A stretch of DNA of 6,427 nucleotides. Source: Bacteroidota bacterium (GTDB taxonomy: Bacteria > Bacteroidota > Bacteroidia > Chitinophagales > Chitinophagaceae). This document shows, one piece after another, positions 1-6,427 of the stretch. Made by a program: the position numbers and the translations under genes. The stretch lies in contig JAGWPI010000387.1 of the NCBI GenBank assembly GCA_028877005.1, forward strand, positions 1-6,427. The letters are read 5' to 3'. The notes under the pieces are model-generated. The model saw nothing but the letters and a program-made list of their open reading frames with translations. It was not told where the DNA came from and did no database searches. How positions within the stretch are numbered: the first letter of the stretch is position 1; the number at the start of each line of letters is the position of its first letter.

Positions 1-1998
1 ATGGCCAACCAGATTGCCAATGGCATCCGTGCATGGGCCGAAAGCCGGGGGGTTACTCACTTCACACATTGGTTTCAACCTTTAACCGGTACTACAGCTG
101 AAAAACATGACAGTTTTTTTACATTAAAAAGCGATGGTACTTCATTAGAACAATTTGATGGTGACGCACTGATTCAACAAGAACCGGATGCATCTTCATT
201 TCCAAGCGGTGGTTTACGTGCCACTTTTGAAGCACGGGGATATACTGCATGGGATCCCTCCTCGCCTGCTTTTATCATTGAAATTGGGCAAGGAAAAACA
301 TTATGCATTCCCACTATTTTCGTTTCATATACCGGTGAGTCATTAGATTATAAAGCACCACTTTTAAAAGCTTTGGAATCTTTAAACAAATCGGCTGTTG
401 ATGTTTGTAATTATTTTGATAAAAATGTAACTAAAGTAACTGCCACCTTGGGTTGGGAACAAGAATATTTTGTTATTGATGAAAGATTGGCCAATGCGCG
501 TCCTGATTTAGTGCAATGTGGCCGCACAGTTTTTGGTGCAGCACCTGCTAAAGGCCAACAATTAGAGGATCATTATTTTGGTTCCATTCCTGAACGTGTA
601 TATCACTTTATGCGTGATTTTGAGAATGAGTGCTATAAATTAGGAATTCCTTTAAAAACCAGACATAATGAAGTTGCCCCTTCGCAATTTGAGGTAGCCC
701 CAATATTTGAAGAAGTTAGTGTTGCAGTTGACCATAATGCATTATTAATGGATATTATGGACCGTGTGGCACGCCGTCATAAATTAAGAGTATTAATTCA
801 TGAAAAACCATTTGCAGGCATTAATGGAAATGGGAAACATAATAACTGGAGTATGGCCACTGATACAGGTGTAAACTTGCTATCACCAGGTAAAACACCT
901 AAAACCAATTTAATGTTTCTTACTTTTTTTGTTAATACAATTAAGGCAGTTCATGATTATGCAGATTTACTAAGAGCTTCTATTGCATCGGCAGGAAATG
1001 ATCATCGTTTAGGGGCCAATGAAGCTCCTCCGGCCATTATATCTGTTTTTGTGGGCCAATACTTAGCTAAAGTTTTAAATGAAATTGAAACACGTGTAGG
1101 AGATAAATTTGACGAACAAGATGAGGCTATTTTAAAATTAGATATCCATAGGTCAATTCCTGAATTAATGCTAGACAATACTGACAGAAATAGAACTTCA
1201 CCTTTTGCATTCACAGGTAATAAGTTTGAATTTAGAGCAGTAGGGTCATCTGCTAACTGCGCCAATCCCATGACTGTATTAAACGTTATTATGGCAGAGA
1301 CCTTACAACAGTTTAAAAAAGACGTAGATGCATTAATAGAAAAAGGTGATAAAAAAGAGATTGCCATTATGCAAACCATCCAAAAATACATTGTAGAAAG
1401 TAAAAATGTATTATTTGAAGGAGATGGATATAGTGAAGCATGGCACCATGAAGCAGAACGTAGAGGTTTACCCAATGTACCTACTACTCCATTAGCTTTG
1501 GATGCCATGGTATCTAAAAAAGCTAAAGAATTATTTGAAAAAAATCATGTATTTTCTGTTGCTGAGTTAGAAGCCAGACATGAAATTGAATTGGAAAAAT
1601 ATATTAAGAAAGTTCAGATAGAAGCCAGAATAATGGGCGATTTGGCACTAAATCATATTATTCCTACTGCTATTAAATACCAAAATGAGTTAATTCAAAA
1701 TATTACCGGATTAAAAGCAGCTGGTATTCCTGAAAGCCAATACAAAAGTCAATTAGAAATTTTATCTAAAATAAGCGAACACATACAGGTGGTTTACGAA
1801 AAAGTGCATGCTTTGGTTGAGGCTAGAAAAATTGCAAATAATATAGAAAATACCAGAACCAAAGCCATAGCATATTGCACCCAAGTTAAGGAAGCTTATT
1901 TTGATGTAATTAGATACCATGTTGATAAATTAGAAGCTTTGGTGGATGATGAACACTGGAGTTTGCCAAAATATCGTGAATTATTATTTTTAAGATAA
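1..1998 (+). CDS. glnN: Type III glutamine synthetase, 5'-truncated
   Basis: It makes glutamine from glutamate, ammonia and ATP in the cytoplasm, the main route of ammonium assimilation. The 665 visible residues show the catalytic signatures: GWEQEYF at 151-157 (metal-binding Glu), EVAPSQFEVAP at 224-234, NGNGKHNNWS at 275-284 (ATP-side His280), RLGANEAPPAI at 336-346 and NRTSPFAFTGNKFEFR at 397-412. A helical C-terminal extension of about 230 residues follows, as expected for GSIII and not for the shorter GSI or GSII. GSIII proteins are about 720-730 residues, and the first visible residues match a region roughly 65 residues into Bacteroides GSIII. The ATG at base 1 is therefore probably an internal Met, and the true start lies outside the window. 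The first 300 bases are about 45% GC, richer than the later part of the gene. A terminator follows 29 bases after the stop, so the gene ends its transcript. Family assignment is very secure. Confidence 0.96.
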   Translation: MANQIANGIRAWAESRGVTHFTHWFQPLTGTTAEKHDSFFTLKSDGTSLEQFDGDALIQQEPDASSFPSGGLRATFEARGYTAWDPSSPAFIIEIGQGKTLCIPTIFVSYTGESLDYKAPLLKALESLNKSAVDVCNYFDKNVTKVTATLGWEQEYFVIDERLANARPDLVQCGRTVFGAAPAKGQQLEDHYFGSIPERVYHFMRDFENECYKLGIPLKTRHNEVAPSQFEVAPIFEEVSVAVDHNALLMDIMDRVARRHKLRVLIHEKPFAGINGNGKHNNWSMATDTGVNLLSPGKTPKTNLMFLTFFVNTIKAVHDYADLLRASIASAGNDHRLGANEAPPAIISVFVGQYLAKVLNEIETRVGDKFDEQDEAILKLDIHRSIPELMLDNTDRNRTSPFAFTGNKFEFRAVGSSANCANPMTVLNVIMAETLQQFKKDVDALIEKGDKKEIAIMQTIQKYIVESKNVLFEGDGYSEAWHHEAERRGLPNVPTTPLALDAMVSKKAKELFEKNHVFSVAELEARHEIELEKYIKKVQIEARIMGDLALNHIIPTAIKYQNELIQNITGLKAAGIPESQYKSQLEILSKISEHIQVVYEKVHALVEARKIANNIENTRTKAIAYCTQVKEAYFDVIRYHVDKLEALVDDEHWSLPKYRELLFLR

Positions 1999-2027
1999 TT
2001 TATTCCATCATTTTTACAAAAATTGGG

Positions 2028-2066
2028 AATCCCTGTTCAGAAAACTGAATGGGGATTTTCATTTTC
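2028..2066 (+). terminator. Intrinsic terminator of glnN
   Basis: A 13-bp stem pairs 2028-2040 with 2045-2057 around an AAAA loop, followed by a T-rich tail (TTC then ATTTTC). Two of the pairs are G-T, and they are wobbles (G·U) only in plus-strand RNA; in the minus-strand RNA they would be A-C mismatches. This fits a terminator working for glnN. Confidence 0.85.
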
Positions 2067-2171
2067 AACCGCCTTATTGTTCATTTCACCGAATAGAAAA
2101 ACTGTACACTAAACGCTGTTGTAGTTTTAAAGTCACAAACTGTAAATATTCCAAACAAAAAAAGAAATTGT

Positions 2172-2543
2172 ATGAAAAAAATTATTACTGCAATCATTGT
2201 CCTTACTATCGGATTTGCGGGTAAATCAAATGCACAACGCGGGGGTTTTGATCCTGCCCAAATGAAAGCACGCCAAATTGAACAATTGAAAACGGCCAAC
2301 CTCAATTTAACTGATGCTCAGATGGATTCTGTTGTTTCTATTAACATGGAAATGATGCAACAAATGCGTGGCATGCGTGATTTAAGTCCAGATGAAAGAT
2401 TGAGCAAAATGAAAGAATTGAATGATCAAAGAATGCAGCGTTGGACTGCTGCTTTAAATAATGATAAAGCACTTGCCCAAAAGGTAGAAGCTTTTTATGA
2501 ACAACAACGTAAACAAAGAATGCAAAACCGTGGCCAGCAATAG
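2172..2543 (+). CDS. Small exported Met/Gln-rich LTxxQ (Spy/CpxP-like) protein
   Basis: The 123-residue product starts with a clear Sec signal peptide: KK at 2-3, a hydrophobic stretch from about 4 to 16, and a likely signal peptidase I site after SNA at 19-21, leaving Gln22 as the new N-terminus. This is typical of Bacteroidota. There is no lipobox Cys. The mature part (about 102 residues) appears all-helical and charged. It contains LTDAQ at 46-50, which fits the LTxxQ motif of periplasmic Spy/CpxP-like proteins, and a second LSPDE at 71-75. Ten of its residues are Met, with NMEMMQQMRGM clustered at 58-68. Family members elsewhere are periplasmic chaperones or envelope-stress and metal-response proteins; whether this one does either is unknown. 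It lies 173 bases after glnN, past that gene's terminator, so it should have its own promoter. I could not identify one with confidence, and there is no Shine-Dalgarno sequence. The ATG at 2172 is chosen because the signal peptide begins there. Confidence 0.8.
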   Translation: MKKIITAIIVLTIGFAGKSNAQRGGFDPAQMKARQIEQLKTANLNLTDAQMDSVVSINMEMMQQMRGMRDLSPDERLSKMKELNDQRMQRWTAALNNDKALAQKVEAFYEQQRKQRMQNRGQQ

Positions 2544-2598
2544 GTGAAAGTTTTATGTAATTAAAATCATTTTCCCAGCTTGTTTCAAGTGTGATGTA

Positions 2599-2645
2599 AA
2601 AACCCTCCAAGAAGTAGTAGAAACTTCAGGAGGGTTTTGCTTTTC
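2599..2645. terminator. Bidirectional terminator between convergent genes
   Basis: A perfect 10-bp stem (AAAACCCTCC at 2599-2608 with GGAGGGTTTT at 2629-2638) continues inward as GAAGT/ACTTC around an AGTAGAA loop. The outer A/T runs give a U-tract on either strand, with GCTTTTC following on the plus side. It lies between the stop of the exported-protein gene and the stop of accC and can serve both. Confidence 0.9.
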
Positions 2646-2661
2646 AATTTGGCAAATATTG

Positions 2662-3999
2662 TTATTGCATTTTAAAAGTATCTAAAAATTTTGTGGTAAA
2701 GTTACCACTCCTAAAATCTTCATTCTTCATTAATTGTAAATGAAATGGTATAGTAGTTTTAACTCCTTCTATCACATACTCACTTAAAGCTCTATACATG
2801 GTATCAATTGCTTCCTCTCTGGTTTGTGCTACAGTAATTAATTTACCAATCATTGAATCATAAAATGGCGGAATAACATAACCGGCATATACATGACTAT
2901 CTACCCGAACGCCATGCCCACCGGGGGTGTGTAAAGTGGTAATTTTTCCGGGTGAGGGTCTAAAATCGTTATAAGGATCTTCCGCATTAATTCTGCACTC
3001 AATGGCATGCATTTGGGGAAAGTAGTTTTTTCCGGAAATACGTTCACCTAAAGCTATTTTAATTTGCTCTTTAATTAAGTCGTGATTAATGACTTCTTCT
3101 GTAACACAATGTTCTACTTGAATACGTGTATTCATTTCCATGAAGTAGAAGTTACGGTGTTTATCTACCAAAAATTCAATAGTACCTACACTTTCATAAT
3201 TAATGGCAGAAGCTGCTTTGATAGCCGCGGCACCCATAGCTTCCCTTAATTCAGGCGTCATGAAAGGCGAAGGAGATTCTTCTATCAGTTTTTGATGTCT
3301 GCGTTGAATAGAACAATCTCTTTCACTTAAGTGGCAAACATTACCGTATTGATCACCTGCTACTTGAATTTCAATGTGTCGGGGTTCTTCTACAAATTTT
3401 TCCATATATACCCCGTCATTTTTGAAAGAAGCACCTGCTTCGGCTTTAGCAGTATTAAATGCACGTTCCATTTCACTTTCATGCCAAACTTCACGCATAC
3501 CCTTTCCACCACCACCGGCAGTTGCTTTTAATATTACCGGATATCCAATTTCTTTAGCCAATACTTTAGCTTGTTCAACACTTTCTAATAATCCACCACT
3601 ACCCGGAACCACCGGAACACCTGCTTTTATCATCGTTTCTTTGGCAGTAATTTTATCGCCCATGGCATTAATCATATCTGGCGTAGGGCCAATGAATTTT
3701 ATACCATGATCTGCACATATTTGTGAAAACTTTGCATTCTCTGCTAAAAAACCATAACCGGGATGGATGGCATCTGCATTGGTAATTTCTGCAGCTGCCA
3801 TAATATGTGGTATATTAAGATATGATTCAGATCCGGCAGGTTTTCCAATACATACTGCTTCATCTGCAAACCGAACATGTAAACTATCTTTATCAGCAGT
3901 GGAATAAACGGCTACTGTTTTAATACCCATTTCTCTACAGGTTCTTATTACCCTTAAAGCAATTTCTCCCCTGTTTGCGATTAGTATTTTTTTGAACAT
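2662..3999 (-). CDS. accC: Biotin carboxylase subunit of acetyl-CoA carboxylase
   Basis: It uses ATP and bicarbonate to carboxylate the biotin on AccB, the first half-reaction of malonyl-CoA synthesis. The 445-residue length matches stand-alone AccC (E. coli 449), so this is not a fused pyruvate or propionyl-CoA carboxylase. The N-terminal biotin-carboxylase domain begins [19 protein letters not shown]. The ATP-grasp domain carries Lys116, Lys158, the glycine loop GGGGKG at 162-167, His208/Glu210 in RHIEIQ, the HQK at 235-237, Glu275, and [10 protein letters not shown] at 288-297 with Glu288, Asn290, Arg292 and Glu296. The C-terminal domain contains Arg336 ([12 protein letters not shown]). 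All catalytic residues I know are present. The Pro that normally follows VEH is Cys298 here. The ATG at 3999 gives the standard family N-terminus. It lies 164 bases downstream of accB, with a candidate promoter of its own between them, and ends at the bidirectional terminator. accA and accD are not in the window. Confidence 0.97.
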   Translation of the reverse strand: MFKKILIANRGEIALRVIRTCREMGIKTVAVYSTADKDSLHVRFADEAVCIGKPAGSESYLNIPHIMAAAEITNADAIHPGYGFLAENAKFSQICADHGIKFIGPTPDMINAMGDKITAKETMIKAGVPVVPGSGGLLESVEQAKVLAKEIGYPVILKATAGGGGKGMREVWHESEMERAFNTAKAEAGASFKNDGVYMEKFVEEPRHIEIQVAGDQYGNVCHLSERDCSIQRRHQKLIEESPSPFMTPELREAMGAAAIKAASAINYESVGTIEFLVDKHRNFYFMEMNTRIQVEHCVTEEVINHDLIKEQIKIALGERISGKNYFPQMHAIECRINAEDPYNDFRPSPGKITTLHTPGGHGVRVDSHVYAGYVIPPFYDSMIGKLITVAQTREEAIDTMYRALSEYVIEGVKTTIPFHLQLMKNEDFRSGNFTTKFLDTFKMQ

Positions 4000-4088
4000 T
4001 TTTTTAGATTAAACTGTTGAAAACAATTGAAACATTGAAATATTTACTTGTAAAAAAATTTAACTGACTGCCTATTACGTATAAATAG

Positions 4089-4120
4089 CAAATATTTTTT
4101 TGTGATGCCATTTTGCCAAA
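4089..4120 (-). promoter_or_regulatory. Candidate Bacteroidota promoter for accC
   Basis: Read on the minus strand, TTTG (4120-4117) is followed after a 20-base spacer by AATATTTG (4096-4089), matching seven of eight positions of the -7 consensus TAnnTTTG. Transcription would start near 4082, giving an accC leader of roughly 80 bases. Such matches arise by chance in AT-rich DNA, so read-through from accB remains an equally good explanation. Confidence 0.4.
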
Positions 4121-4163
4121 AAATTAGGTAACAAAGCAACAGAAAAAATTGTGCTAGTGTATT

Positions 4164-4646
4164 TTAGCTGGGTTGCACTAGAAATAGAGGTTGATCATAT
4201 TCAACAGGAGTACTATCTTCTACCAATACTTTTACAATGGTACCTTTTATTTCACTTTCTATTTCATTAAACAATTTCATGGCCTCAATAATACATACTA
4301 CTGAGCCAACTTCTATCTCGCTGCCTACTTCTACAAAATTTGGTTTACCAGGTGCTGATTTTCTATAAAAAGTACCAATCATGGGGCTTTTAATAGTCAC
4401 CAATTTACTGTCTTCTGTTTGTTTTGGGGTAGGTGCTGGGGCTGCTGCTGTTGGCGCAGCAGCTACAGGTGCAGCGGCTGCAGGAGGTGCTACATTGTAA
4501 ACTTGCTGTGGCGGTGCCGACATGGTAATTACTTGCTCTTCTTTTTGCTTAATGGTCACCTTGCCATCTTTGTCTTCAATGCTAATTTCTCCAATGTTAC
4601 TTTTATTAATAATCTTAATGAGTTCGTGAATTTGCTTTAAGTCCAT
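4164..4646 (-). CDS. accB: Biotin carboxyl carrier protein of acetyl-CoA carboxylase
   Basis: This 160-residue protein carries the biotin that AccC carboxylates and that the carboxyltransferase (AccA/AccD) discharges onto acetyl-CoA. Residues 1 to about 40 form the N-terminal assembly domain (KQIHELIKIINKSNIGEI). A flexible Ala/Pro linker spans about 53-74, and the biotinyl domain runs from about 82 to 158. The biotinylation site is EAMKL, with Lys124 as the modified residue. The protruding thumb loop typical of acetyl-CoA carboxylase BCCPs appears present around 96-104 (KSAPGKPNF). Length and domain order match E. coli AccB (156 residues). The ATG at 4646 gives the conserved N-terminus; there is no Shine-Dalgarno sequence, and an A-rich hairpin lies just upstream. 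The gene lies downstream of efp on the same strand, but the efp terminator separates them, so it probably has its own promoter in 4647-4777. I found no convincing one there. Confidence 0.96.
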   Translation of the reverse strand: MDLKQIHELIKIINKSNIGEISIEDKDGKVTIKQKEEQVITMSAPPQQVYNVAPPAAAAPVAAAPTAAAPAPTPKQTEDSKLVTIKSPMIGTFYRKSAPGKPNFVEVGSEIEVGSVVCIIEAMKLFNEIESEIKGTIVKVLVEDSTPVEYDQPLFLVQPS

Positions 4647-4648
4647 AG

Positions 4649-4666
4649 TACATATTTTTTTATGTA
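4649..4666 (-). repeat. Inverted repeat immediately upstream of the accB start
   Basis: TACATA at 4649-4654 and TATGTA at 4661-4666 form a perfect 6-bp inverted repeat around six T (six A in the accB mRNA). It ends three bases before the accB start codon, so a hairpin would sit exactly where the ribosome lands. The stem is almost all A/T and weak. A translational role is possible but unproven. Confidence 0.45.
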
Positions 4667-4769
4667 AAAAAGGTGTTTTTTAACTAAAAGTGGGGCAAAA
4701 TAGCTAATTTTTATTCAAATTAAGTCATTTTTTGAAATTTGATTTTTTTCCTTCGCACAAAAACAGTCA

Positions 4770-4806
4770 ATAATAAAAAATAGCCCCGCAACTTGCGAAG
4801 CTATTT
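4770..4806 (-). terminator. Intrinsic terminator of efp
   Basis: On the minus strand AAATAGC, two U·G wobbles and CGCA pair with TGCG and GCTATTT around a 3-base loop, giving a 13-bp stem (4778-4790 with 4794-4806) followed by TTTTTATTATT. The two wobble pairs would be C-A mismatches in plus-strand RNA, which shows that the structure is built for the efp transcript. It begins 18 bases after the efp stop. Confidence 0.88.
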
Positions 4807-4823
4807 AGTTGTTTTTTAGAAAA

Positions 4824-5390
4824 TTATTCTTTAACCCGTTCTATATAATCTCCGGTTTTTGTGTTAACTCTTATTAATTCACCTTCTTCTACAAACAATG
4901 GCACATTCACAGTTGCACCTGTTTCAATGGTAGCAGCTTTTAAAGCCCGTGTAGCGGTATCACCTCTTAAACCGGGTTCACAATAGGTAATTTTTACAAC
5001 AATTTTTTCCGGTAATTCCGCTCCAATCGGAGTTTCAGTTTCTGTATTGATGTATACAAATACTTCTGAACCATCTTTTAAAAATTGTGGGGCATCAATC
5101 ATTTCTTCAGAAAGGCTGATTTGTTCAAAAGTTTCATTGTTCATCAAATTATAGCCACTTTCATCTTTGTACAAAAACTGGAAAGCCTTTTTCTCTACCC
5201 GAACCGGAAAAATATTTTCTCCGCTATTCCATGTTTTTTCAATGGTGCGCTTATTATCAACACCTTTCAATTTTGCCCAAACTTTTGCAGCGGCGCGTGC
5301 TGTTTTATTTTCACCAAAATCAACAACACTGTAAAGGCTTCCATCTAATTTAATGATTAAGCCGCGACTGATATCTGCTGTAGTTGCCAT
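4824..5390 (-). CDS. efp: Elongation factor P with arginine-type loop
   Basis: EF-P binds between the ribosomal P and E sites and relieves stalling at consecutive prolines. The 188-residue length is standard. Domain I (KOW-like) spans about 1-62, domain II (OB) about 67-128 and domain III (OB) about 131-186. MNNETFEQ at 83-90 is highly conserved, and KAATIETGATVNVPLFVEEG at 151-170 fits the EF-P signature K-x-A-x4-G-x2-[LIV]-x-V-P-x2-[LIV]-x2-G. The unusual part is the domain I loop: the KPGKG found in Lys-type EF-Ps is replaced by NKTARAAAK (28-36). By ungapped alignment, Arg32 stands where the modified Lys normally sits. This resembles the Arg32 type rhamnosylated by EarP, although no modifying enzyme is visible in the window. 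The ATG at 5390 gives the family N-terminus MATTADI. A consensus promoter lies just upstream, and a terminator ends the transcript before accB. It is divergent from sucD. Confidence 0.96.
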   Translation of the reverse strand: MATTADISRGLIIKLDGSLYSVVDFGENKTARAAAKVWAKLKGVDNKRTIEKTWNSGENIFPVRVEKKAFQFLYKDESGYNLMNNETFEQISLSEEMIDAPQFLKDGSEVFVYINTETETPIGAELPEKIVVKITYCEPGLRGDTATRALKAATIETGATVNVPLFVEEGELIRVNTKTGDYIERVKE

Positions 5391-5425
5391 TATTGTATAA
5401 TTTAAATAAAATTTAATTAAGGCTG

Positions 5426-5458
5426 CAAATGTAGGGATTGCAATGAAAAATACACAAA
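5426..5458 (-). promoter_or_regulatory. Bacteroidota-type promoter of efp
   Basis: On the minus strand TTTG (5458-5455) and, after 21 bases, TACATTTG (5433-5426) match the -33 and -7 elements, the latter at every fixed position of TAnnTTTG. Transcription would start near 5419, giving a leader of about 28 bases before the efp ATG. Confidence 0.65.
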
Positions 5459-5549
5459 ACTAATCAGGAAACATGAAAAAGTATATTATATAAACTTTTA
5501 AATTCCTTCATTTCAAAAACGCAACGGATATTGTTGTAGCATAATTCAT

Positions 5550-5557
5550 TATTTTTG
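5550..5557 (+). promoter_or_regulatory. Probable -7 promoter element of sucD
   Basis: TATTTTTG is a full match to TAnnTTTG, placed 28 bases before the sucD ATG, which predicts a short leader of about 20 bases. The -33 side is weak: the nearest TTG (5531-5533) leaves a spacer of only 16 bases, shorter than the usual 19-21. Confidence 0.5.
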
Positions 5558-5585
5558 CACATCTTTTTAATCTCAAATTTTTATT

Positions 5586-6427
5586 ATGTCTGTATTAGTT
5601 AATAAAAGTTCCAGAGTTTTGGTACAAGGATTCACAGGAACGGAAGGTACTTTTCATGCCACACAAATGATAGAATATGGCACCAATGTAGTAGGTGGTG
5701 TAACCCCCAACAAAGGTGGTACCAGTCACTTAGATAGACCAGTTTTTAATACAGTAGCCGATGCAGTTAAATCCACCCAGGCCAATGTTAGTATTATTTT
5801 TGTTCCACCGGCATTTGCAGCAGATGCAATTATGGAGGCAACAGAAGCAGGAATTGAACTGGTAGTATGCATAACAGAAGGCATACCTGTACAGGATATG
5901 GTGAAAGTAAAAAATTACTTACAAGGTACAAATACCCGCTTAATAGGACCCAATTGCCCAGGTGTGATCACAGCAGGCGAAGCAAAAATTGGCATTATGC
6001 CCGGCTTTATTTTTAAACCCGGTAAAATAGGCATCGTTTCAAAATCAGGCACTTTAACTTATGAAGCGGCTGACCAAATTGTAAAAGCAGGTTTAGGTAT
6101 CAGCACTGCCATTGGTATTGGTGGTGACCCCATTATCGGCACCCCAACTGTTGAAGCAGTAAAACTTTTAATGAATGATCCTGAAACAGAAGGCATTGTA
6201 ATGATCGGTGAAATTGGCGGTAGTATGGAAGCTGATGCTGCCCGTTGGATTAAAGAGAATGCAACCAAACCTGTAGTAGGCTTTATTGCCGGACAAACCG
6301 CACCTCCCGGTAGAAGAATGGGACACGCAGGTGCCATTATTGGCGGCGCAGAAGATACTGCTGCTGCAAAAATGAAAATTATGGCCGACTGTGGTATTCA
6401 TGTAGTAGCCAGCCCTGCAGATATTGG
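5586..6427 (+). CDS. sucD: Succinyl-CoA synthetase alpha subunit, 3'-truncated
   Basis: Together with the beta subunit SucC it interconverts succinyl-CoA and succinate with formation of ATP or GTP in the TCA cycle. The open frame runs for 280 complete codons to the window edge without a stop; the family is about 290 residues, so only about ten are missing. The N-terminal CoA-binding Rossmann domain contains [15 protein letters not shown] (10-24). GPNCPG (121-126) and SKSGTLTYE (152-160) are conserved, Glu209 lies in GEIGG, and the phosphorylated catalytic histidine is His247 in GRRMGHAGA, matching E. coli His246. The sequence is intact and well conserved throughout. The ATG at 5586 gives the family N-terminus ([10 protein letters not shown]) and follows a consensus -7 element; no Shine-Dalgarno sequence is present. 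It is divergent from efp across 195 bases. sucC is not in the window. Confidence 0.96.
   Translation, partial: MSVLVNKSSRVLVQGFTGTEGTFHATQMIEYGTNVVGGVTPNKGGTSHLDRPVFNTVADAVKSTQANVSIIFVPPAFAADAIMEATEAGIELVVCITEGIPVQDMVKVKNYLQGTNTRLIGPNCPGVITAGEAKIGIMPGFIFKPGKIGIVSKSGTLTYEAADQIVKAGLGISTAIGIGGDPIIGTPTVEAVKLLMNDPETEGIVMIGEIGGSMEADAARWIKENATKPVVGFIAGQTAPPGRRMGHAGAIIGGAEDTAAAKMKIMADCGIHVVASPADI

Noticed and set aside
1..3. The ATG at base 1 as the true start of glnN
   Set aside because: It would leave the protein about 60-65 residues short of the GSIII family, and homologues have an internal Met at the same place; the gene more likely continues upstream of the window.
1002..1508. A 168-codon open frame on the minus strand inside glnN
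   Set aside because: It lies opposite the conserved glutamine synthetase core and its translation resembles no family. The frame stays open because of the codon usage of the real gene.
2081..2305. Minus-strand open frame overlapping the start of the exported-protein gene
   Set aside because: The plus strand here encodes a convincing signal peptide with a cleavage site; the hydrophobic run on the other strand is its complement.
3374..3709. A 111-codon plus-strand open frame inside accC
   Set aside because: It is opposite the ATP-grasp domain of accC, has no recognisable domain and no promoter or start context of its own.
4666..4681. A6-GGTG-T6 inverted repeat upstream of accB as a terminator
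   Set aside because: The stem is only A-T pairs with no GC core, too weak for an intrinsic terminator; the real efp terminator is at 4770-4806.
5473..5493. A six-codon ATG frame in the efp-sucD gap as a leader peptide
   Set aside because: It is very short, lies upstream of the predicted sucD start of transcription, and has no run of regulatory codons.
6059..6401. Two overlapping minus-strand open frames opposite the end of sucD
   Set aside because: Both are antisense to highly conserved SucD sequence including His247; neither translation looks like a real protein.

Overview
The window looks like chromosome of a Bacteroidota bacterium, most likely from the Chitinophagaceae or a related family. 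The base composition is AT-rich. No gene has a clear Shine-Dalgarno sequence. The recognisable promoters are of the Bacteroidota type (TTTG at -33, TAnnTTTG at -7). It carries a type III glutamine synthetase and the efp-accB-accC cluster beside sucD. The family assignment rests on remembered protein similarity and is an inference.

Layout, left to right. Positions 1-1998 (+) hold a 5'-truncated glnN for type III glutamine synthetase, closed by a good intrinsic terminator. Positions 2172-2543 (+) encode a small exported, Met- and Gln-rich protein with an LTxxQ motif. It converges on the next gene across a bidirectional terminator at 2599-2638. On the minus strand, read right to left, are efp (5390-4824), accB (4646-4164) and accC (3999-2662). 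A strong terminator separates efp from accB, and a candidate internal promoter lies between accB and accC. sucD (5586 to the window end, +) is divergent from efp and cut off about ten residues before its expected C-terminus. Every gap between genes is under 200 bases; each holds only terminators, promoters or short repeats, and no RNA gene was recognised.

The genes are housekeeping: nitrogen assimilation (GlnN), malonyl-CoA supply for fatty acid synthesis (AccB carries biotin, AccC carboxylates it; AccA and AccD must be elsewhere), polyproline translation (EF-P) and the TCA cycle (SucD, needing SucC from elsewhere). I see no mobile element, CRISPR array, defence system or novel multigene system. 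The most interesting point is EF-P: the usual KPGKG loop with its modified lysine is absent, and an arginine (Arg32) occupies the tip in a sequence resembling the rhamnosylated EF-P of Pseudomonas.
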